A stretch of DNA of 64,000 nt from Hygrocybe punicea (taxonomy: Eukaryota; Basidiomycota; Agaricomycetes; Agaricales; Hygrophoraceae): contig OY744461.1 in NCBI GenBank assembly GCA_963556145.1, positions 3,720,001-3,784,000 on the forward strand, written 5' to 3'. The position numbers and the translations under genes were made by a program. The notes under the pieces are model-generated. The model did no database searches. It saw only the letters and a program-made list of their open reading frames with translations, and was not told where the DNA came from. This document shows, piece by piece, positions 56,324 to 64,000 of this stretch. The first letter of the stretch is position 1, and every line of letters starts with the position of its first letter.

Positions 56324-57838
56324 GGCTAGATACAAATGAGCACTGAGAAATGTACACCGCGCTTGCGCCATTCCAAACCGGCCATGTGACCCGAGAGGCT
56401 GATTTTGGCACATGAGTCCAGCCATGTATGAATATGAGGGAAGAGGGGAGGAAAAGGACACCCTTGGCACCACTTCGTAGAACCCAAGCTCTGTTAGGTG
56501 GGGTTTTTATGTAACGGGAAAGTGGCCTAGTAGACCAGCTCCCCAGGGATGTTCCCCACTAAATCTTTATTTGGAACATCAATCTCAGAGCAGATCTGAG
56601 ATTCTTTGAGCCCTCACACAACATCCATAAGATGTTTTTGGTATGTTCCCTTGATGTTTGTGTTCTATATCTAAGGCCATACATGGGTAGGGGTTTACCA
56701 GCTGTGCCCAAACCACACCCTTCACCCATGGTATGCGGGTGACTGCGGTTATGCAGGTGGCTGTGGTTATGTGGGTTGGCCTACTCTCAAGACCCAGTAA
56801 GTAATTAGTTTTCTTTTATTTACTATTACTAATTTAATTTAATTTAATTCCTATATATTTCATATACAAACCAACTCAAAAATGTATAACAACAACAAAT
56901 GACAACAACAACAAACAATAACAACAACTTGGACCTGCACTCAGCAAGGAAAACGATGGAACAAGGCTGGGAGGGTCGTGCACCCACCGAATGGCCCAGG
57001 TATGTGCCCCCAACCCAGCCTCTAAGACATTTGCTAACCCTCCCAACAATCACCCAACAACCACAGCTCCCAACTGCACCTCACAACAACGATGCCTCGC
57101 AGATGCACGTCAATGCATGTTCATGAGGTCTCCAGCCCAGAAGAATACACAGGGACCTCACAAACATGCACAGATGCATCGACTGATGCGTAGGGCTCAC
57201 ACGGTGCCCCCACCCCTTGCGAATGAGGTTAACCCTGAGCGCGAAGCCCGCCAGAGACCCCACCTTGCAAACGAGGTTACCCCCAAATGCAAAGCCCACC
57301 CCTCCGTTTACCTTGCGAGGGTGACAATGATGTCAATTGACGTGCATCTGGCCCGTGCGAGGTATGGCAGGAGCCCATGGTGTACCGGGTACCTGCCATC
57401 TACCACCGTACCCACCATCTAATGGGTACATTATATACTAGACATGTTCACACCCTCTGCACCTCCTCACTCTGCACAGTCCACACAAGGTACATCCCCA
57501 GCAGCCTTAACCCTGCTCACAGTCCTTCCAGGGTCATCTACCATCCCCTGGTCCTTCTCCTCCTGCCCCACCTTAGGCAGGTCTCTTCCATGCTTCTTTG
57601 ACCCTGGAAGGTGGGGTTCTTTTGTTGTGGGAAACATACCTAAGAGGTCAACATCCCAGAGTACCTCTGTAAAATAAATTCCCAAAATGGTTTTATTTAT
57701 ATCTAAAAATAACACAGATCCTCTTCACTGCTCATTTGGGGGGTCCTTCGAGGATCATTTGAGGTGGGTCACAACTTGTCTTTGGTAGCTAGTCACTGCT
57801 TGTCTCTGATAGTCATCGTCCCATCCACCCTCAGCGGC
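56324..57838. other. Repeat-rich intergenic region
   Basis: No gene supported. It contains diverged copies of a GGTGGGGTT..TT.TG...GGGAAA segment (near 56499 and 57610), short GGTTATG/GGGTTATGTGG repeats near 56740-56780, an (AATTT)n tract near 56829-56848, an ACAACA-rich stretch near 56888-56930, and two diverged direct repeats at about 57217-57306 (CTTGCGAATGAGGTTA / CTTGCAAACGAGGTTA). The 143-residue frame at 56991-57422 translates these repeats. Confidence 0.45.
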
Positions 57839-58643
57839 ATGCCCTCAGCCTGTTCCAAACAACTGACTGCCCCTGGACTAGGCAAGCACTTCTCAAGTCC
57901 CCAAAAGCCTCATGACAAGAACAAAACCACAACTTGTATTAAAATTCCCAACCAGGCCGCCAAACACCAGGCACTCCTTGCAAAGCTCTTATCCCTTCAG
58001 CAAGCCACTCAGCATGATGAAGACATGGAACCTGAACAATCCAACTATGTTGACTCTGACGCCGATGTCAACATGATTGTTGATGAACCTGCAACTGAGT
58101 CTCACACTCCTGATCCTGACCTCTCTCCTGACACTACAATTCAGCAGTGAATTGTCCCAGACACTGCAGCATATCATTTATATAACACTTGGGAATTGTT
58201 ACTACCCACCCTTGTCTGCCCTCTCCTTTCATATCTCCATCAGTCCCATGCTCGTGTTCTTCCCCCTCCCAGCACCCTCAATGGAGCTTGCAAACAGTCA
58301 CATTGTAAGATAAAAACACACCAAATGATATGCCTATATTTTGACCGTATGTCATTTGCAGTTCTAAAACGAAACTGCCAACTTATGGAACTATTAGATT
58401 ATCACTCACTACTTGCTGCTGGTTGCAAATGGCCTGTTTCCCACTGCGCAATCCCAACCACACATAGCAGTCACAATTAACCTGCACCATTCTGACCTCG
58501 CAACATTGTTGCGCATGTCAATTGACATGGCCAACCTGTGTGCAAGGTGTGATTTGGGTGCTGGGGTGCTGGCACACCTTGTGCAGGCATTGAGCCATAT
58601 GCGCAGCTCTTTGCATGTAGACTGTTCAAGGTTCGGTTCGGTT
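57839..58643 (+). pseudogene. Degenerate KDZ-like transposase N-terminal fragment
   Basis: From ATG 57839 (MPSACSKQLTAPGLGKHFSS) an open frame runs through an acidic linker (NYVDSDADVNMIVDEPATES) to TGA 58148-58150. The same frame continues beyond the stop with coherent protein: TWELLLPTLVCPLLSYLHQS, GACKQSHCKIKTHQMICLYF. After a frame change, LLVANGLFPTAQSQPHIAVT follows. The order WxxLLPxLVxPLL, C-x-x-x-x-C...CLYFD and GLFPTAxSQPxxAVxI resembles, from memory, the Cys-rich N-terminal module of KDZ transposases common in Agaricomycetes. In-frame stop, frame change and lack of the DDE part mark it as a relic. Confidence 0.45.
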
Positions 58644-58790
58644 TGAGTTCGGCCCCCTTTAGGGTGAACCTGCACCTGCACCTGAGGTTAGGTTCAGGAC
58701 CACACTGCACCTGAACCTGAACCCTTAGGTTCAGGTTTAGCAGGTTCGGGTTCAGGTTCGCACCCAGGTGCACCTGGTTCGGGTTAACAA
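58622..58790. repeat. GGTTCAGG/GGTTCGGG-type repeat field
   Basis: Irregular repeats of AGGTTCAGGT, GGTTCGGGTT and their complements (ACCTGCACCTGAACC) fill this stretch just beyond the 3' end of the hAT transposase reading frame. It may be the subterminal repeat region of that element. Confidence 0.7.
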
Positions 58791-58833
58791 AATCACAGTT
58801 ATCACTATTTAAAACAAATTATGTAAAGTCCTA

Positions 58834-61800
58834 TTAAAAATCTTCAAAATCTGGGTCAATTTCAAACCAGGCCTCCTTGTATGCCTCCAAACGACCATCC
58901 CGATATGCTCCTCGCAGTCTCTGTATCGCACCAAACCTGTCAGCATCCATTTGGTGCCTGTGTGCCTCATCAGTGCGACCAGACAATGAAAAAGACCTTT
59001 TGGCAAGGCATGTAGACCCCGGAATAGCTAAATAATCGCGTGCCATCTTTCGGAGGATTGAGTATTCTTGGCCATAACACTGAAAGGCAATCAATATTTG
59101 GCAGGACACAGTGAGTGATCTACTTACCCCCCACCATGCAACAATATCTGGGCACGCTTCACGAGAAATAGGTGGGGTGGAGAAATATCGATCGAACTCT
59201 TCAAATGGATCCCTAGCAATTGCAGATCCGGTCCGTGAGGGTGCATTGTTCTTAGATTTGTGACTAATCAACCAGTCCATCCAATCATCAGCACTGCTCT
59301 TCACTGTAAAATTTGCTTAGTGTTAGTATTAGTAGACTGGGAGACAAATCATATGCTGATCCTTGGGCTTGCCGCTGCTCAAAGCTGCTGCCCCACCACT
59401 CTCTGTAGAAGCTATGGTATACTTCGTATGATAGTCCAAATACTAAAACCACATGAGTAAGCATTAGAGACTTGCATCTTAGAACTTACAATGTTTTGCA
59501 TGCGATCCTTAGCAGCCGCAACATAATCTTCATCCCATGCAGCGTCTAAATATGTACACTTTCGAGTTGGATCTAGGACTAAACAGGTCTTGTAGTCCAG
59601 CCAGAACATTTAATGCAAGCGGAAAAACCTACCATGGCTGATGAAGTAGATCGATGTGTCGTCTGTTTTCCGATACCACTTCCTCATGATGTCAAGCCCA
59701 GTGCAGATGGCGTCGTGCACAGGAGCATACTTTGGGTTATCGTAGAGCTCCTCCCACTCGGTCTGGATTTTTTCAAGCAGTGGGTACACTTGATGACAAG
59801 TTGGAGTCTTCTCAGCAGAGAGCTCGCCATGAACAGAGGCCAGAATCTGTAAAATTCCACAATCAATGTCAATATGTGAGGACATAGATTGCTACATGCG
59901 TTCAGGCAGTTATATGCCAGCTGAATAATCTGCCATTCTCCCCCGCTCAGCTTGTAGTCGCTCCATTTCTTGCCTTTAGTGAGTGGCGGTATCTTCTTGT
60001 TGTCGTCAGCGAGGATACAGAAGCAATCAATAGCCTTTAGATGTAGATCAGTTAAGGATCATAAATAAACAAAGGTAAGTACACGCACAGGTTGGATTCC
60101 CAGAACCACACAAAAACAATCGCTAAGCGATCCCCAACGCGATCGGACCCAAAGCTTGATTTCCCACATTGCGCAGCTATTTGAGACACAAAGGTCATGA
60201 AGATAATCCCATGTACCCTCGCTGCACGATCAAATCTGGCCGATGAACGCCATGAGCTTGCCGATCACATCACCTGCATCAAAATCAGTAACAGATGTGG
60301 CCAGGATCGCCACTGCCTCATCAGCTGTTGCCTCGATATCCATACACGTCTCCACATCTAAATCGTCGTCATACTCATTGTCTGTGTCTCCTGATCCATC
60401 GTTCTCACTATTCTTGTTGTCCTCAACCCGGCGGGTCCGGGATCTGCTGCTCAGCTTGTGTTGTGTGGCATGGACACCTCGAACATTCAGCTTCTTGATA
60501 AAATGTGAAGCCATGATGTGGATTGTGTGTTCGATACACCTATATGTATGTAAAATACTAAGTAAGGATCACGACATCCCCTGCAAATAAAAATGTACCG
60601 GCCCCTCACTTCTTTAGCCTCAAGACGAAGGCCCAACGGATCTAGTGCATGGCAAACAAAGCAAACCGCAACATCGTTAACATTGATGTTATCACTTATC
60701 AACCACCCCAACTATAGTTAAACATCGTCAGACTCAGATTAACCAATCATTTGCCATGACATACTCTGTCCTCGAATCCAAATTTCTTGATGACGTTGAC
60801 AAGTTCTTGGCCAATAACATTGCCATTGTGCCACCCAACAGTCCAATCAAACGCAATGAGATGGCTCTTGAGGGACCAGGAAGTGGGGTCATGTGGTGGT
60901 GAACCAATGTATTGGATGCTGAATGAAGAGAACGGCCACCGGCGTTTCGTTGTCCAGCCATCCCAAATGCCTGAGATACGAGATGAAATAGCCTAATTCA
61001 CACACATGAGACATCATCATAATAGAAATAATTATTAGATCGGACTTACCGTAATCAGTTCCTTGTCGATGCCATCTAATTTTTCCACCTTTTCCATAAC
61101 TGCATTTGACATGATGGACTTCTTGGGTATGTCTCTAGCGTTGAGACTGGGATTAAGGTACAGAACCATGCGTCGAAGTGATGCACGTTCGACAAACCAG
61201 AAGGGCTGTCATAAAAAAATCAGAGACTTTCAATATTTTATGACAAATACTGACCAGATCTGCATTGACTATCATCTCCAATAGAAATTCCTTCAAACCG
61301 GCTTTTGTGGCAGGAATGGGCTTTTTCATTTTCACAGTGAATTTGTCGACCGTAGTTTGTGTCCTAAGGTAAGCTCGAAGGTCAGTACTGAACGACACAT
61401 TGTGTGGCATGTACTGATCACCGTTCTTCGGTTTCCAACCCTTTGGAGGGCGTGCCTTAGCTTGCATGCCTTTCGACTCACAGAGTTGGAGATATTGTTT
61501 GTAATGAGACCTGGAAATTGGTGGTATGTCAGTACCATAGCTTTCATTCATTGCTGAAAAGAGTCTTACTTACCTTGTGAGATGAGTGCGACGGGCCGAA
61601 ACATTGCCTGTGAAGAAGGCTTGGGCCTTGGGCACCTTGTCGTCACTAAGAAAGGAGTCAGGCGACTTTGGAGGGACAACTGGCTGAACTCACAGGCAGA
61701 AGACACAGTACTCCCCAGCCCGGTTCTCGCCGTTGATGATATGGGTGTCCTTATTGAAGCATAGCCGTAAGTCGCGTGTTTGATGAGTTTTATGTTTTCA

Positions 61801-62307
61801 CTGACCAACAAGGTTCAGCACTGTATGTAACATCACACGCCGTCAACGTCTGACCTTGACGACCTTGCCATCCTTCGCATTGTTCACCACTTCCCAGTAC
61901 TTTTGAGTTCCCTCATCCTCGCTGCTACTCTCACTATCTTTGTTTTCTTTCTCACTGTGGATATCTCCTTCATCATGCGAAGTTCGCACTTCACTGCTGG
62001 CAACACTCTTTCAGTTCCGAACGACTGGGGATCCTTCAATGTCGGACAATGGTACTCTCTTTGTTGCAGCAAACTGTGGTAGCTTCGGTGAGTAGCTACT
62101 CATTTGTGAGATATTCAAACTTACCCGTGAAGATTTATTGTTAGTAATAATGACGTCGGAATCACTACCATCAACCTCATCTAGGTGCCGTTTCCGTGTT
62201 GTCCTTGTCCCAGCAGCTCCAGCAGCTGTTGGTGAATGCAGCCACTCCATGTCGTCCGCATTTTTCAATGTTCCATCAGGATTGCACGCGTCGCCATCGG
62301 GACCCAT
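58834..62307 (-). mobile_element. Decayed hAT-family DNA transposon (transposase region)
   Basis: A multi-exon transposase on the minus strand. The head (MGPDGDACNPDGTLKNADDM) leads to an in-frame TGA at 62011-62013, after which the frame continues with KSVASSEVRTSHDEGDIHSE. A BED-type finger follows (INGENRAGEYCVFC ... RRTHLTRSHYKQYLQLCESK). Mid-regions include MKKPIPATKAGLKEF, WVRSRWGSLSDCFCVVLGIQ and GKKWSDYKLSGGEWQIIQLA, all typical of fungal hAT transposases. The C-terminal dimerisation region is FDRYFSTPPISREACPDIVA, WWGVS, LARDYLAIPGSTCLAKRSFS-type sequence (MARDYLAIPGSTCLAKRSFS), ending DPDFEDF. Ends and target-site duplication were not found. The early stop suggests the copy is inactive. 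Confidence 0.82.
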
Positions 62308-63577
62308 GAAAACCCATGCTTCTATCCCTCTGGAAAATCAGTCATAACAAGCCATTCAGCTTTTTGTTTGAAATGTGTTGCTGATATGTGTTGAAGCCCT
62401 GATCAAGCTTAACAAATCCTTCTCAGATTTCAACTCTGCATCTGCAATATTTGCTTCAAGAACAAGAAACCCATGAAAACCCATGAAAAAAGAACATGTA
62501 ATGGTGGGTAAACCCACACTATTCACTAGCTATGGCTGCTATGACATCTATGGAATTGCTATATATGGCTTGGTAGTGGAACCGGGTTAGTATGATCAAT
62601 GCCACCTGCGATAACCACACGCCTAAACAAGCTCAGTGCTGAAACCAGGATTTAGTTCAGTTCCATGACTTAGTCACATGGGAGTACTGATCTAATACTA
62701 TGGACATTATGATAAATCAGTACTGAGCCTCCACCCCTGGTTCAGTACTGGTTGACTGCTGGTGGCTCACTTGCCCTTTAGTTTCAATTTATATTACATT
62801 TTTATTTATTTATTTTTCATATTACGGATAAATGGGGTACATATTATTTATTATTCTGCGGCCATTTATACAGTACATTTTGCTACCGCCGTTGTGCTGC
62901 TGCTGCTGCCACCACTACTTACAGCTACCACCACTGCCGCCTTGCCACTGCTGTTATCGTTGCCATTCTGGTCGTCTGCGTCACTGTTGTTGTGATGTCT
63001 GTGGTTGTGGTTATCACTGCCATTGTTGTTGTTGTTGTCACCATTGTTGTTGTGCTGAGAGGAGAGGTGGGTGGGGGATGATGAAGCAGTATTGATGTCG
63101 AGGTGGTGGAGAGAAGTTGAACTGTAGACAAACAAGACCAAAGTAAAGATATGGAATTTTGCTGCAGTAAGCAACAAACAATGCCAAAGGAAAGACTTAG
63201 AGAATTTTGCCAAGTAACAACAGGACATGCTTCATATTAGATTTATGACATAGGCTTTTAGAGAGCCCTAGAGAACTAATGATAAACAGATGTTTATATC
63301 TGCTTATAAGAGCTAGGAAGACTCAGTTAAGGCAGCAGGGGCTCAAAAACTCAGATTTAACACTACAGTGAATTCCAAGGCCAAATCCTGAAGCCTGATC
63401 CAGTGCTGAGTCGAGAACCGATCAGCCCCTGGTTCATATCACTCAACTGGAAGTAAATCCATAGCTTTTAGGACGGGTCCTAGACATAAAACTGAGCCAT
63501 AATGTAAGATGCCGAGTTGCCAAGCCGAAGTGCTGGTGCATCAAGGGTCCATGAGTGATTGGTCAATGTTTTCAAAC

Positions 63578-63619
63578 TTTAGTCTGAAGAGGGGGGTCGA
63601 CCCCCCCATCCAGACTAAA
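63578..63619. repeat. Interrupted palindrome centred on GGGGGGTCGACCCCCC
   Basis: Outer arms TTTAGTCTG and CAGACTAAA are exact reverse complements; the core GGGGGGTCGACCCCCC is self-complementary, and short unpaired spacers (AAGA / CATC) lie between. Confidence 0.85.
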
Positions 63620-63852
63620 AATCTGTTCCAAACCAGATTTTTGAGCCCAGACGTCCGTTTTTGGCCAGGGTAGGTCCCAATTTGGCCAGGCTATCTCCCA
63701 GCAATTTTTCTGCATGCATGCTTGTTGTCGATGTCCCTCCCCACCTGAGCCACATCCTCCCTTAGACCTCAAACAGGTACAGGTGCCATCACGCACTTTG
63801 CCTGTTATGACCGCTCTTATTTACAGCTTCTCCACTAGCCCTCCAGAGGCCA

Positions 63853-63860
63853 TATAAATA
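63853..63860 (+). promoter_or_regulatory. TATA box of the right-edge gene
   Basis: TATAAATA lies 79 bases before ATG 63932; a CT-rich stretch (CCCTCTCTCTCTC) follows at the expected transcription start region. Confidence 0.6.
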
Positions 63861-63931
63861 GCCCCCATCTGACTCATTCCCTCTCTCTCTCATTGTCTCA
63901 TCCATCATTGGCTCTAGTATCTGTCACCGGC

Positions 63932-64000
63932 ATGTCTTCATCAGCCCAAGGAGTAGGAATGCACCATCAACATGAGGAGGATGGTGCTTGCTGTCATCAT
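63932..64000 (+). CDS. Partial gene start, unidentified (runs off the right edge)
   Basis: From ATG 63932 the frame reads MSSSAQGVGMHHQHEEDGAC and on to the edge without a stop. The TATA box and CT-rich leader support a real transcript. Too little is visible to name a family. Confidence 0.45.
   Translation, partial: MSSSAQGVGMHHQHEEDGACCHH

Larger units (their letters stand above)
62308..63931. other. Intergenic region with palindromes and GTT/CTG microsatellites
   Basis: No gene supported. A diverged inverted pair CAGTGCTGAAACCAGG / CCTGGTTCAGTACTG lies at about 62635-62750, and related CCTGGTTCA and CAGTGCTGAG words recur near 63392-63440. A CTG/GTT/CCA trinucleotide-type tract spans 62890-63055. 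A strong palindrome is at 63578-63619. Confidence 0.5.

Noticed and set aside
56991..57422. 143-residue plus-strand ORF with an internal LANEV repeat
   Set aside because: The repeat comes from two diverged DNA direct repeats; no domain, and the frame lies in repetitive DNA.
62880..63060. Cys-rich or Asn-rich ORFs on either strand
   Set aside because: They are the translations of a CTG/GTT/CCA trinucleotide tract.

Overview
The window is a piece of a filamentous basidiomycete genome, most likely an Agaricomycete. The evidence is densely packed genes on both strands, many GT-AG introns of about 45-70 bases, very small exons, and conserved families that fit this group: a Num1/ApsA/Mcp5 cortical anchor, an Rrm4-type RNA transporter, an Agaricomycete seven-helix membrane protein, and hAT and KDZ-like transposon relics at the right end. 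Identifications rest on reading translated motifs by eye and recalling family signatures; no database search was run. Exon borders are inferred from splice signals and reading frame.

Layout, left to right. 0.7-4.5 kb: GDP-L-fucose synthase facing a putative membrane-bound O-fucosyltransferase-like protein, so a nucleotide-sugar source lies next to a possible user. 4.7-6.2 kb: Mad3/BubR1-like checkpoint protein. 7.0-10.0 kb: Rrm4-like RNA-binding protein with MLLE domains. 10.4-10.5 kb: U6 snRNA copy 1. 10.6-13.2 kb: AIP1 actin-disassembly WD40 protein. 13.3-14.3 kb: ALY/Yra1-like mRNA export factor. 14.7-16.7 kb: STN1-like telomere protein. 17.0-18.5 kb: mitochondrial methionyl-tRNA formyltransferase. 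19.1-20.3 kb: phosphopantothenate-cysteine ligase. 20.4-23.1 kb: Sec2-type Rab exchange factor. 23.5-29.3 kb: MSH6. 29.5-29.6 kb: U6 copy 2, in opposite orientation. 29.7-30.8 kb: a CFA20 (CFAP20-like) protein.

31.8-33.3 kb: an EFM7/NNT1-like methyltransferase with apparent frame breaks. 33.3-35.7 kb: a gene-free block of microsatellites and G-rich tracts, leading to a TATA-driven gene for a low-complexity protein of unknown function (35.8-37.2 kb). 38.9-41.6 kb: class I cyclic-nucleotide phosphodiesterase. 42.3-43.1 kb: weakly supported hypothetical gene. 43.4-48.6 kb: large Num1/Mcp5-like cortical anchor. 48.9-52.2 kb: COPII coat protein Sec24. 52.4-53.6 kb: F-box-like protein. 54.0-55.8 kb: seven-helix membrane protein. 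55.9-56.3 kb: end of an unrecognised gene.

From about 56.4 kb on, the window becomes repeat territory: a KDZ-like Cys-rich fragment with an in-frame stop, a GGTTCAGG-type repeat field, a decayed hAT transposase with a BED-like finger and a C-terminal dimerisation region, palindromes, and a new TATA-led gene start cut off by the right edge. Most genes are unrelated housekeeping functions; the pairings that may mean something are the fucose pair, the two near-identical U6 genes, and the U6/CFA20 divergent arrangement.
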